A DNA stretch of 64,000 bases from Taeniopygia guttata (lineage: Eukaryota > Chordata > Aves > Passeriformes > Estrildidae): assembly GCF_048771995.1 (NCBI RefSeq), contig NC_133026.1, positions 102,455,001-102,519,000 of the forward strand, written 5' to 3'. The first letter of the stretch is position 1; each line of letters opens with the position of its first letter. The position numbers and the translations under genes were made by a program. Shown one piece after another: positions 37,652 to 50,208 of this stretch. The notes beneath the pieces were generated by a model. It saw nothing but the letters and a program-made list of their open reading frames with translations, searched no databases and was not told the DNA's origin.

Positions 37652-38095
37652 GTAAGCCCAGTCGGTGCTGATGAAGCACTGAAACCCCTTTTTGGGGCTT
37701 GGGGCCAGTCGTGATGAAGCCGCAAGATTTTGCAGGCGGGGGGGTCGGTGCTGCTTTAGCATTGAAAATGTCTAATAGTGGATTTTAATGAGGTGTTCCC
37801 CACCTCCGCTCCCCCCTTTTCCCTACCTTTTCGGATGTTTAAAAAAAAACCCCCGAACTACTCAGCTGGTGACATTTACATTTCTGTAGTAACAGCAATT
37901 CATTAGAAAAGTGATACTAGCAGGAAAATAAAAAGTAGTAGTAATGGAGCCCCGGGGTGGTTGCAGATAGCGCCGAGGGACCATAGTTCCCCCCCTCGCC
38001 CCTCCCCGGCAGTGGACAGCGGCGTGGGGGAGTCGGGGGCGTTTGCGAGCCTGTGGGAATGCGGGGGGCTGGGAGCGCAGGGTGCAATGCAGAAC

Positions 38096-41000
38096 TGGAA
38101 GCGCCGAAACTCTGCATTTTGTGCATAGTTCAGTGCTGGGTGGCCATTTTTCTAATCTTTTTCCTGTCAGGCTGTTGGATCCCCAAAATACTCATTTGGG
38201 ACTTGAAAAAACACTACCTCAGGCTCCCCTACCCTTTTGTTAGGGCTGTTTCGATGCCAAATACTTGTGGTTTTGTATTCCATAAGGGCGATCATTCATC
38301 AAGCTTTAATCCACGTCAAGATGTAGCTAAACATTTATGAGGAGGATCTTTCCCCCTTCTCTCTGGAGTTTGCATGTTTGTTCCTCTGTTTCTTCCAGGA
38401 AAGGATTTAGTCCCTAGTATGACGGCTGAAATGGTGGCACACAATTCAGTGTGCTGTCAGAGGCTTACCTTCTTTCAGAGTTTGGGATAGGCTCAGGCAG
38501 TATTAAAAGCTTGCTAAGAGGATGCTGTTATATGGTTTCCTCCATTTTTGGGATCTGTTAGAAGCAGTCTAAAAATACTGGATCATCATTCCTCACACTT
38601 GTAACTACAAGACTTTCAAAGAACTGTTCTTAGTTAGATATGCACCTTTTTTTCTTTCCCCTCCTTTTTTTAACCTTGCAAATTATCAGTCCTGGTACTT
38701 AATACTCTTGTATTCTTGTTCTGGCAACTTGAAGGCATTACTCTTGATGCTGAATTGAGCAGTTTTTAGCATCAAATCCTCATTATTACACAGGGTTGGG
38801 TATTTTAACTTGCTGAAGAGATACCCCCTAAAGTTCCTAGAAGCACTCAACCTTTGCCAAGTGCCACAAATGTGTGAAGTTTGTGCAAACTTGTCAAGAA
38901 AATGGCCTTTTATTATTTTGTTTTTTTAATTGGGAAACAGATTATCACTATCTCGGCACTACTTCTGTCCTTCCTGCTGCAGCATTTACTTCAGCATATG
39001 AAGTTTCTTGAAGTCCCTTGCTCAAATATTGGTTGCACATTACTGCCCAGAACTAGCTTAGGAAGGCACTTTACTATCTCATGCAACCTTATCTGCCATT
39101 CCACAACTTCATAACAAACCCATTGGAACATGAAATGACCTTGGAAAGGTATCTTTCAATCTGACACGAAGCATTCTCTTAACAGGGAACAGCACTGCTC
39201 CACAAAGAGCTGATGTTTTCAAATTGATACTTCTAAACTGATTTTACTGTTCGTTTTTTTTTTAAGAGGGAAGGGAGATGGGTGGAATATTGAATTGGAA
39301 AAGAAAATATTTTTTTAAAAACAAACCCACTCAGCTGAAGTTGAAGCACCACTCAGCTTTAGAAGGAGGTGTATTAAGAATGTACATATGATAGTGATAC
39401 TTAAGTCTAGGGTGAAAACAAGTATTTAATTTTAATCAAAGAAAAACAGTTTCCTCTTCCAGTTCTGATTTGCTCATTCATAAGATCTTCAAAAGCCTAA
39501 ATTATTAGTGGGATTAATTGAAAGCTAGCTGGGTGTGTCAAAGGGAGAAAAGAAGTGATGAAGGCTGAAGGAAGCTTTACATTTGGTTGTATTGTTCTTG
39601 ATATCATAATGTGATGCTTCTATATGGAAAATATTCCAGGACCCTTTCAGTCCCCAAAATACTGCTCCTCTGGAAAGGCTGGAATAACACTTGAGAATCA
39701 GCAGCAGTCAAGGGGGAGCCTTGCAGCTGTTGGGGGAATTAATGGAGGGGGTGCCTGGCCAGTAAGCTAAATGGGATTTTGGCCCAGATGCTGGACTTTA
39801 CACATCAGGCCTTGCAAAAGGGTGGCGGGTGCGTGCCCACGGTGCTTTCACCTCTCAGTGAGATGGTGCCTCCCGTAGAGCAGTGCAGAGTCCCGGCCCC
39901 GGGAGCTCAGGGTGTGAGTGCCACCTGCTGGGTGCTGAGACACTTTATATCAATTATACACCGTTTATACACATGCAGGATGCATTTGTGTTTATGTATG
40001 TACGCTATGTTTATGCATGTCTTTATTTGCATGCAGGTGTACAGCTTTTCCACAGACATGTTCTTGGGTGAAACTATGAAACCTTCCCAAGACAAACCCA
40101 AGTTCCTCACCTTCTGAGGACTTAGCACAGCTTGTGTTTGGTGACACTCAAATGGCACTTGGGCTTTGAATTTCAGGGGTAAAGGGGAAATTTTGATACT
40201 GCTGACGTTTAATGATGCCTTTTTTTTAGTGGAGGCAAGTGGGAATTTTCAGCTGCATAGCTCATGGCTCATGGTGTGGTAAACTTTCACAAGCACCTCA
40301 ATGGTCAGATACCAGGCTGGGGAGGTAGAACTGAAATGGAGGCCTAACAAACCAAACTCAACTTTGTCATGTACCACTTAAATGTAAAATCTTCACAGCA
40401 TTTCTGATTTCATATTTTTCTTCATCTTAACTCACGTATGTCCAAAAGATTTATGATCATCCCACCTGGATATGAAGTATCACTCCTCATTTAAATTAAC
40501 TGCAGACCTATAGGACTTGCAGAACATTGATGGACTTTTTTTTTTTTCTCCATTTTAAAGAATACATTTTTCATATTCACTCTCTAACATTTGCATAGAA
40601 GAGCAAAATATAAAAGTTTGATTCTGACCTAGAATTGCTACTGAAGGTGACACAATAAATCCAAATCTGACATCATTCCCAGCAATGATTTTCCAATTTC
40701 CACTAGCTTCCATCTCTCCTAGCCTGCTGGGGCATTGGCTGGAATGATGTTTAAACACCAATTTGATACAGCTGAATACTGAGTGATATCAGTTGCAGCA
40801 CCAAGGCTTGTAGTTGTTCTGTGTTGTACTGACAGTATTAGGGAAAGATGTGCAGCCCTGGGTATTGGGGCTTTGCTGGACAGCTAACTTCATTAAGGCT
40901 TTATTGCTTACTTATTTTGTGGTGTGCTGGTGCCAGATGAGTCTTTTACCCTGTCTGTGGATTAGGAGTGGGTCCAAGCTGAGCTATAAAAGTTTTCAGG

Positions 41001-44000
41001 AAACTTTTAAATGCTTTCAGCTGGAAAACCTATATTGATGTACTCTTGTGATAAATTGATAAAACGCTTCACATGGTTTTGAAAGCGTATTCCATGACTT
41101 GAGATCTGTACTTTCAAGAGTGCATAACAGTCAGGAATGAGTTGATGGAGCAAAAAGCAAGTAGTGTAATTGCAGAGTTTATCTTCAAGTGTGATTCTAG
41201 CAAAAATAAAAAAAGGCACCTGCCATATCAAGAGGGATTACAAGATAGATTTTTGAGGAAGGGGACCCAATAATAATGCATAACTCAAGTTCACTGTCCC
41301 CTAAAACGTTCACAGTTAATTTGATGCTTGACAAATTGTGATTTCAGTGTCTGGTGAAGAAGCAATTGACCCTAAAATTGCTGCCTGAAGCTGAACCAAC
41401 GTTTTCAGTTTCATAACTAGTGTCATGCAAAAATAGTATGTGAAGAGGGACACGGGAAATGCAGAATGTCCCTGTGGTCTTGCTCTTGTGTATCTCTCCT
41501 CCCCCTGACCCAAGCAACTGGCATGTGGTGTAGGCAGTGGATGCTGCTGCAATTCTCAAGGCAATTTACATCTCATTCATTCATCCCTCCCATTATGGCA
41601 TATTGTGACCTTTTTTCTCCCCTCAAACCTTCTGAGCTGATAATGGAACTCTGCCCCTTATAACGTGTCAAACTTCAACAACCACCTCTTGTTTTCTCTC
41701 AGAAGTGTATCTGCAGTATTGTCAATGAGCATGCTGCTCTCCTGTCCCCTCCCCATTCTAAATAAACCAGTTCAGCAGCTCTCCTGCATGAATTCTGCCA
41801 GCTCTGAGTCATCCATACATTTTTGTTTTGTTCCTTCCTCGTGTTTTTGCACACCATGTTTCCCGCCATTCCCACCTACTCAACATCTGCTTTCATGTGA
41901 TCTCTCATATCCTGATAAATTTTTTAATTTTAAGCTTGCTCCATGCCACCATCAAAATCTCACTTTCCTTAATATGAAGTCCTGTGTCCAGTCAGGTGAC
42001 TCAATGGCCTTTACAGTCCTTGGGAGTACCCTGGAGTCGTGTCTGCTCCAGTAAAAATGTTCTCCCAGTAATCTCAGCTTCCCTTGCAGAGGTAAAAGAC
42101 AGGTAATATTTTGAGGGCAGTCTGTAACTACAGTCACACTGACAGTAATGGTGCAGCTCTGGGGAAGGACTGGGGTGCACAAGACTGACAAGAGAAATCA
42201 GAAATTAAGGCAAATCTTTTGCAATCTCTTTTCCCTTTACTCTCCACTATTCTTCACATGAAGGCCCTGGAATGTCTCCTACTGTAAAAGCACTCCTACA
42301 AAAACAGCAACAACAACAACAAAAAAAAGTTCTTTGCCAGCAAAGTGGTAAATACGTGAGCAATCATCTCCCTTTTTCTGCAGCATTTCGTGCTGTCTTA
42401 TTAATGGGCCGTGAAGGCTGAGGAGGAGGTAACTCATCAGCCATTATCCATCGAAGTAGGGGGGGAGCTGCCAATTAGTTGCTTGTGCCAGTTTCATTTT
42501 CTTTTTTGACACTAAGAGATAAATTTGCCTTCATATGGCATAGTTTCTGCAGAGATCAAATAGAAACCACATCCCCGCCCTCCTGAGTTGCTTTGAGATT
42601 TATGGAGGTGAAAATGAAAGTCCCTTTACTGGGACCCAGCAAAAGAGCATTGAGTTGTGAGGATGTTCCTGAGAACAGTTGGTTTGGAGAATTTGTATGA
42701 TTGAAACATGTGAACTGAGAAGGTATGTCCCAATCTGTTGGAAGGGACTTTGCAATGGCCTTTGGCCTTTTGACATCTTGTCAACCTTGGACTGGTGATC
42801 AATCTGATGGTCACAGAGCTGCTGGGAGATGACGACAGCATTTCCTTCACTGCTTCCTTTCCTTCCACCTCAGGCTTTAGCACTCTCCTCGCCTGCTCAT
42901 CTGTGCTCAGGACCTTGTGCACTTCCTGAACTTGCACATGCATTTGATTTCTCTAGTCAAAAGAAGAGCATGCCTTTGTCTGCCCTTACATACACACGTG
43001 CAGTTTGTTTAAGTTAACCCATAGCAATTGGCATTTTGTAGCGATCTCTTTGAAGCATTTTGTCTCCAAAGGAATAATAATGAAAAAATCCCAACCAAAC
43101 AGAAAAGCAAAAAAACCCCAAATGCTAAATTGGTCGAGTGTTTTGGAACAGTTGCCAGAAGAAATCAATGCTGAGCCTGGGAAAGCTGTAAAATTCTTTC
43201 TTGGGTTTTTATTAGTAGGAGAGAAGTGACACACACTGAGTTTGGTCACTCAGACACTGTTCAAAGTCCAAATTGAAAAAAAAAAAAGTTGTTTCAGCTT
43301 GGGTGTTCTTGATGATTTGCAGATGTGTAATAGTGCACAGATACTCAGCTGTGGGGTAGGCTGCAGGTTCCCTTAATTGCAAAGAATAAATTACCAATCC
43401 CCCATCCATGAATGAGGATTCTGAAACTGAGCAGTTCCTGTGGTGGCTTTGCCTTACTTCCTTGCCAAATGTTACATCTCCTCATCAAGGATTTTGAAAT
43501 GTCAGCAGTATAAGAGAAAATAATATACCTTTTTCTATTTGTGATACTGCACACCTGTTACTGCCTGATGGGGGAGGTACAGTAGAAAGGTTTTTTTCTT
43601 AAAAAAGACATTTTTCTCCCCTCACAAAATGTTCCTTCTGAGGTCAGCCTTGACAGATCTTTATTAGACTGTAATTATTGTTCTTTATTAACACTGATAT
43701 TGTGGGGGTCTTTTATTTCTTTCTAGAATAAATTAGAGAGTGGAGGGTTGTTTGTGTTCAGTCCATTTAATGAGTTACCTGAAACTGTCTTGTAATGCAG
43801 ACTTAACAGGAAGCAGTAGTGTTGTGTTGTTCATTGAATCTCAAGAGGTTTGTTTTTTTTTTTTTCTTCTTTTTCTCTTCATTTTCCTGCTGATGGCTAT
43901 GACTTGCTGAAACCATGGACTTCACAAACTGGATGAACGGCTGCCTCCTGGAATATGGATAATTATGGTGAGTGTGCAAAATGAGTTTCACTTACTTCTG

Positions 44001-46209
44001 CTTGCTTGGGAGAAAGAGAAAGAATGTTATGTATTGGAAGCTGTGCTTGATAAAAATTAAGGCTGTTTTGCAGTGTTGGTTTTGTCAATGCAACAGGCAA
44101 AGCTTACTAAATTTCAAATTATTTTTGATGAAGTGGCTTTTTTTTTTTCCTTATTCTGTTTTATCACTGGCACAGATGAAGGAATTAACATACTTTGGAT
44201 TAATTTGAAATAGTGTCATGTTATGGGATTGAGTGTTATTGTCTTTGTAATAACTTTTAAATTACTTTTCTGTAAGACATGCTGTGAAGCAACAGCTTAG
44301 AACATTTTAATTTTTCTTTTCTGACTTATTCAGTTGTTTCTGCAAACAGTTCAGACAGAAGATTCATTGGATGGCTTTTTAGAAAAGCACTGTGTCATTG
44401 TCCTTACTGTTCCTAATACTGGTGTTGCCTGTGGTGTGAACTTTTAAGGGATGATGTGTTGATAATGTGTTTGTATTAAATATTGTAAAAGAATTTTCTA
44501 CGAAAAGGTCTTCCATCCCAAGTAGTCTCTGGTGAGGTTTCTTTTTTTTAAATCAAAAAAAGCACAGGGCTCTGTCAGGGTCACACTCTTTCCTTGTGTG
44601 CAGACACCAGACCTGCAGAATATTCTTCTGGGGGTATCTGCTGTTGCTACCTGAGGAGGAGATTTTGGCCCTTTGGGCTTTCAATAATAAAGGTGGCTGG
44701 ACAGCTTCAGGGAAAACATTTGCTTTGAATGTATCAACCTGGAGATCTGCTCCAGGAGCATGGTTGGAGGTGGTAGTATTTACCCAGTGTTGTCTGTAGG
44801 AGTAAAGAAGCTGCCTCTGAGCACTGAGGGGAGGTTGGCAGCTTAGCAGCCTTGGGATTTATCTCTGAGCTATTTAGACCTAGCAGAAGTGACTTGTTAC
44901 TACTAATAGGTTTAATTAGGGAAAACAACTTGCTTCACCTCTCACTATGTGGTGACAACCTCGCTTATGCACAGCCTTATGTTTTGAGGGACAAGACAAA
45001 TGTGATTTGGGAGTGGTGTTGGCTGCGTGTCCTATCCCAGAATGAGGTGAGTGTTCCTGGTGTGGTGATGGCCCTGTCCTGGGTAAAACGTGGGAGTGAG
45101 CGTAGGGCTGGCACTAGCTGCTTGCTGACAGATTGTGTCTGAGTTTAGCTGGTACACACCCCTTCTAGGGGGAGGGGGGAAGGTTGACATTGGCTCTCTC
45201 TGCCTCTCCTTCCTTTTCAGTCTCTTGAGTGTGCACAGTCTGCGTCACCTGCATTCTTGCACTGTTGCAAAGAGCCTAAGACTAAAAGATGGACATCAAA
45301 CTTAAGAATTTCTTATCAGGGACTGATTTAGAGAAAATTTGAGATAAAGCCTGATAGTTTACTTTCAAGCATTTCTGAAGTATTGTTGCTTAATCCTTTT
45401 TATTGATCCACAGTTTATGCTGGGAAGCTCTTGTCTCAGGGCGATTTCCAGAGTCCTGGAGGAGGATAATGGCATTAACCACATATCACATGACCTTTTA
45501 GGCCGGATGAACATTTGTTGCACTACTCCATTTACCTTCACTCTTAGTTCTGGTTATGCCTTTTACTCTTCAGCTGCGTGTCTTAAGAGTGCAGTTAAGA
45601 AGCCTTCTGCATGACTGTACACGGTGATTTGGTGACTGAGTAGCAGTAAGGTCTGTAAGGCGACTGCTGCTTTGGGTTGCTGTCCTTTGATGTGCTAAGG
45701 AGCCTTGAGGAGCCTGAGAGAGCAATAGCTTCTGGGGCCAGGAAGCAATGCATGTTTCCTGTGATGGACACATTGCTCAAAACTCTTTGAGTCTGAAAAC
45801 TAGCAGACTGCATTCCTCATAGCTTTGCTCCAGCATGTATCTTGCTTTTTTGGCCTATTTTGTAATCTGCATGAATAATTGGCTCTCATGTTGCACCTAT
45901 ATAAAGAGATGCTTCTTCGATGTCTGGAAATGCAGTACTGAGTGCTGAAGTGCTGCCATCACCATGGCACATCAGGGAAAGTTTGATGTGATCACATGGG
46001 TGAGTTTTCCACCCAAGTTTTATTCTTAGATTTGTTTTTCACTTTCACTCTGATTTGGTTATATTTGAATTTTGGCAAATGCTGTTAGCAAAGTTAAAAT
46101 CTGAAACAGCAATCTAAATCACAGAGCAAAGTGCACTTTGCATAAACAGATAAATAGCAGAGCTAAAAGTATAAGGAGTGCTTTCTTTTCACTGGAAGAG
46201 TGACATCAT
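38096..46209. other. Probable first-intron sequence, no coding exon seen
   Basis: About 8.1 kb downstream of the CpG island. The only simple repeats of note are a CAA run (42,303-42,328) and T runs. A stretch at 42,390-42,600 is dense in homeodomain-, GATA- and RUNX-like motifs and looks like a possible intronic enhancer. A donor-like GTGAGT at 43,968 follows a short ATG-containing segment, but no acceptor fits it. No open frame here has a recognisable product. Confidence 0.55.
42303..42328. repeat. (CAA)n simple repeat
   Basis: About four CAA units followed by an A run. Confidence 0.85.
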
Positions 46210-46485
46210 TGCAAGCTCTTCTCAGTGGTGGAAGGCCAAGAGACAGTGGATACCAGCTGAAATGAGAGAAGTTCACACCGGTTACAAGGGTAAAGTGTTT
46301 TCACCAAGGACAGACAGCTGGATAAGGACACAGGTTGTCTGGTGAGGCTGTGCAGTCTCCAATTGGGAGTTTTCAGGACCTGACTGAACAAAGCCCTGAG
46401 CTGGATATCACAGCTGGCCCTACTTGAAGCAGAAGCCTGGACCTCATGAGTCTCCTCCTAGCCTGAATTAATTTGTGATCCATTA
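46210..46485 (+). mobile_element. CR1 LINE 3' end fragment
   Basis: A plus-strand CR1 remnant of about 275 bp covering the end of ORF2 and the 3' UTR. Recognisable blocks are CTCTTCTCAGTGGTGGAAGG (46,217), AGGCTGTGCAGTCTCC (46,345), 'gacctgactgaacaaagccctgagct' (46,377), 'agctggccctacttgaagcag' (46,411) and a tail like CCTGAATTAATTTGTGATCC, which matches the family's CCTGAACTATTCTGTGATTCT. It is heavily diverged and its coding frame is broken, so it is an old copy. Confidence 0.85.
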
Positions 46486-46913
46486 AAAAACACTTGAGTT
46501 TAGAGGGATCTATATGCTGGGAAAAAGAGTAAAACAGGAAGAGTTAAGTGGCAAGGTCATGGACAGTGTAGTAATGACAGCAAGTTGGTGGGGGCTGCTA
46601 TAAGATGAAAAGGGATGTAGCATCTGGAGTGCTGTCTGGGGCTGTCTGTGAAGCTTTGTTGCTTTTGGTTTTTAATTGAGCAAAGCAATTAAAACTTAAC
46701 ACTTGCTGCTTCTGAAGAAGCCCTATGCTTTTTGTCTTATGCCAATGGTAGCTGTATAACTAATCTCTAAAATTTTGGAAATAATCAGTTGACTTTTATT
46801 TATATTGGTAGACATACCACTTACCTTGTGAGAAGAGATTTCAGAGGAAGTAAATTCTTCATGCAGAAGACTTCCAGTCTTTCAGGGATTTTTTTGTTTA
46901 GTCAGTTGTTTGG

Positions 46914-46958
46914 TTTCTTTTTTTTTTTTCTTTTTTTTTTTTTTCTTTTTTTTTTTTT
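46914..46958. repeat. Long poly-T / polypyrimidine tract
   Basis: Forty-five bases of T broken only by three single C residues, followed by GTAG. It mimics a strong splice acceptor ending at 46,962, but no convincing exon follows; it may equally be a plain homopolymer. Confidence 0.9.
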
Positions 46959-48493
46959 GTAGATATTGATCTATGGCTATTTGCATTCCTTCAAAAATTG
47001 TGTGAGAGTACAAATAGGAATTGGATGAAAATCTGTGGGTTGATCAGACTGAACACGATCCAGCTCCCCAAAGTGATGTAGGTGCTTATAGGTGGTTATG
47101 TGAAGCCAAACAGTGCTTCTGTAGAGGGGGAGAAAAGTGGTCAAGGTACTGCTACAACCATGCAGGGTGAAATAGGTGAACCTATAAAGAGGAGTGTGGA
47201 CATCTCAGAGATGACTGCAGCACCTTTGGAGGACCAAAGCACTGCTGACGGTTTACACAACCCTCCAAGTGTGTTTTCCTCTGTCTTTTCAGGAAGATGG
47301 ATTGCAACATTGGAGTTAGTCTGGCAAACATTTGAAAGAAAACAGAAAATTTCTAATTTTGATTTCTCCTGGAAGGGCATTAGTTTAGATTGACTTTCCT
47401 CCATTGTGTTTGGAGGCAATACAGGTGAATGTGGAAAGCAACAGTTCATAAATCCAAATGGGATTTTAAAAGTTTTTGCTGATTTTTGCACTTCTTAAAC
47501 CACTTTTCTATCTGCTTCCACCCACATAATTAGTGAACTGTCATTCTTGCCAGTCATGTCCCAGCTGTGATGGGATACAGTCAGTGGGTGAGCTACCAGC
47601 AAGGCCAGAGTTTCATCCCTTTCATGTTCTGAGACTGAAAGCCATCAGGAATATTGCTGTGAGAAACTGAAAGCTTTATATTTTAGGCTTAGCTTTACGT
47701 TGTGTGTAACCACTGTGCTCCGTGTGTCTGCACAGTGTTTCCAGAGTTACATTTGTGTGACTGTAGTGACTTTTTTCCCTACAGCATCAGATGCTACACT
47801 GAGTAATTTGCCTTTTCTTTTAATTTCTTTTATACATATGCAAAGACTTTGTATTTTTTCTTCTCTGTGTTTTTCCCATAGCTGGTTATTTTCAGCTGTT
47901 GCATGGATAATAGTGCTGATGAACAAGTCTTTAGTCTGACACATAAAAGCATAGCCATAAAGAAAATGAAGCAGGGAAAATTACAGTGGCAAAGGTTCCT
48001 AAATTATAGTTGTATAGGAAGATTTTGATAAGGAAGTAGTTAAACATTGTTATTTAGTCAAACCTATAACTGTGGCTGCTACTTCGATTGTCTCCTCCTT
48101 TTGCTGACATTTAATTTGTGTGGTTGGTGACATATTCTTCCTTCTAATAAAGTCCCTGTTTTATTGAACCGAAGCTTGTGGAAGTATATGGGCGTGTTCT
48201 TCCAGATGGTTTTAGGTGAGGAGTGAAACAATTGCTAATTATTTTCAGATTTACTTGTAAAGGAAATGTTAGGTGCTTGCTATTAAGTGCTTACCCACTG
48301 TTAAAAAAATAAATAAACAAAACCAAGACACAAATGAATCTTTCCATCTGGGAGCAGATATGTGCCCGGTTTAGATACACTGGAAGGCAAACATAATAGG
48401 ACTGAACCAGGATATTCACAGACTGAAGCATCAATGTTTGAGCAGGCTGTGTGCTTGCTACAGCTGCAAAGCCCATTGCTTTTATGGCTGCAG

Positions 48494-48582
48494 TGTTTGC
48501 TCACAAGCCCTGACAAACAGATTGTGATCATCGTCCCATGCGTGCTCGTTGTGGGGTCGAGCGGTCACTTGTCAGCGTGATG
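48494..48582 (+). other. Possible small non-coding exon
   Basis: An 89-base segment bounded by an acceptor-like GGCTGCAG (ending 48,493) and a near-consensus donor ATG|GTGAGTAC (exon end 48,582). Its second half contains five CG dinucleotides within about 50 bases, unusual in this CpG-poor intron. All three frames contain a stop, so it would be a UTR, lncRNA or poison exon. The splice signals could be coincidental. Confidence 0.2.
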
Positions 48583-50092
48583 GTGAGTACAAGCCACCAT
48601 CTCCTAGCAGCAGGTCTCATGTTTGAAGAGCTTTGCTTGCTTTTAGAACATCCCAGCAGTAACCTCAAGACTCAAAGACCATCTTTCATCCACAAGGGTG
48701 TGGGACCAAGGAAATGTTCTATGTAGGCTTTTCACAGAAATAAGGAGTGAGTAAGGCCCTTCAGGGAAAAAGAAAACTTTCACTGATCATCACAGATACT
48801 GTATTTTCCCTTCTGGAAATAGTCATTAGGATCTGTGTTGGTGGTAGGTCAAAACTTCCCTTTGTCTCTCCTCCCAGCCAGTTCATAAAATACCCTAAGG
48901 CAAGCTGTGTTACTGTGGTTCATTTTGTTTGAACAGGATGGATCATTGTGAGCAAAAGGTAGCTTTCAGTGGTAAAGATAACTGCCTTTGTGCTTATCTT
49001 AACTTGATGAAGCTATTACCATAGGTTTGTTAGGAAAAGAATGAGGTGAAGGCAGTGGCCTGGACTGAGCAAAGGCTAAAGCAATCAGTGATAGCTCTGC
49101 TGTCAGCAGAATTCATTGCTGGGAATTGGGTCTGAGGCTTTGCACAACTTTGTCTTCTTGGCTTCCAGCTGCTCCTGCAAGCGTGTCCTTCAATAAGCTG
49201 AGGAAGGGCCAAGGGTTGTCTGCCTGCAATTTCTGCCTGCCCTTTGCATTGTGAGAGACCAATTCAGAGTGGGGCCAAAATACTGCAGAACTGGCAGTTT
49301 GTGGTAGAGCCTGAGATAAATGGGTTTACCCAGTATCCATGAGGCTGCTCAGTTTGGATCTTGGCAACTTGGCTCCTTTTTCTTCTTTTTCTTTCTCACC
49401 AGAATAGTTGTGCTGGGGTTTGGTGTTGTTGAGTCCTATTTTTAACACCAAAGCTCGCTTATCTCTCATTGAATGTGTGGTATGCTTCATTTGAGAGAGG
49501 AGGCATTTTATCAACTGTCACAAATGAGCCTTCTTGCTAGAGCTAATTTGAACCAACTGAAAAAGGATTCTTCCTATTTAGTTTTAATTTACATGTGCAA
49601 AATTTTCATGAAGTTGGAATCAGTACAGTTTATTGTCAAAATAAAGATATGCGAGACCCAGCCATAGTTCTTTCAACCCAGCATTATGTTTGTCATATGA
49701 TATTACAAGAATTAATGTGCACCTAATTTATTTCAAATATTGTGGGTCTTTTACACCAAACTATTATATCTGCAGAGGAATAAAAATTCCTATGCAGTTG
49801 CCTAGTATTGACAACTGTCCCTTTATGCAGAGATATAATTGCTGGACAGTATATATTTTTGCATTAAAGACAGTTACTGCAGCTGTTTGAGTCCTGTCAT
49901 GTTTATGCATGACCAGATATCCCAGTCGGCTGTAAAAGTTTGCTGCAAGGAGAGCTTTCATTTTTCAGTCTTGGGAAGTGGGCTCCATCTAGTGTTTAAA
50001 TTAAAGATTAGACTCCAGTTCCTTTTCTTAAATGCCCTTGCTATGTGGAGAAAGGACACAGAGGAGGAATTGTGATAGGCATTGCATTCGCT

Positions 50093-50208
50093 GATGATTA
50101 TCTAGAATGATTATCTAGATGATTATCTAGAATAATCTAGATGATTATCTAGAGAATCTAGATGATTATCTAGAATCTAGATACATTATCTAGAATGTAT
50201 CTAGAATA
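50093..50208. repeat. Palindromic TCTAGA minisatellite
   Basis: A 116-bp AT-rich array built from a unit like GATGATTATCTAGAAT. The palindrome TCTAGA occurs ten times, starting at 50,101, 50,114, 50,126, 50,136, 50,148, 50,157, 50,169, 50,176, 50,189 and 50,200, an average spacing of 11.0 bases. Because each unit carries a palindrome, the array is partly self-complementary. No repeat family of this sequence is known to me. Confidence 0.95.

Larger units (their letters stand above)
36300..38095 (+). promoter_or_regulatory. CpG island promoter of an unidentified + strand gene
   Basis: The only CpG-dense block in the window. The core at 36,655-37,665 is very GC-rich, with CG dinucleotides in most 10-base words, while the flanks on both sides are AT-rich and CpG-poor. 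In vertebrates this marks an unmethylated promoter. On the + strand there is a GC box (GGAGGCGGGGCGG, 36,763-36,775) just before a CCAAT box (36,784-36,788), and no TATA box, as expected for a dispersed-start housekeeping or developmental promoter. Another GC box lies near 37,366-37,377. Good + strand splice donors follow at 36,872, 37,007 and 37,652. Transcription is inferred to run rightward; divergent transcription from the minus strand cannot be excluded. The gene itself is not identifiable because no coding sequence I recognise lies in the window. Confidence 0.85.

Noticed and set aside
43848-43970. Possible coding exon with ATG at 43,955 (MDNY) and donor ATG|GTGAGT at 43,968, after a polypyrimidine tract
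   Set aside because: There is no AG dinucleotide between 43,848 and 43,970, so no acceptor can follow the pyrimidine tract and precede the ATG. An acceptor further left (for example 43,800) would leave the T-run inside the exon. An upstream ATG at 43,915 also opens a 15-codon frame overlapping it.
46914-46962. Very strong acceptor-like T/C tract followed by GTAG
   Set aside because: No exon with a fitting donor and credible content follows, and a long homopolymer tract accounts for the signal.
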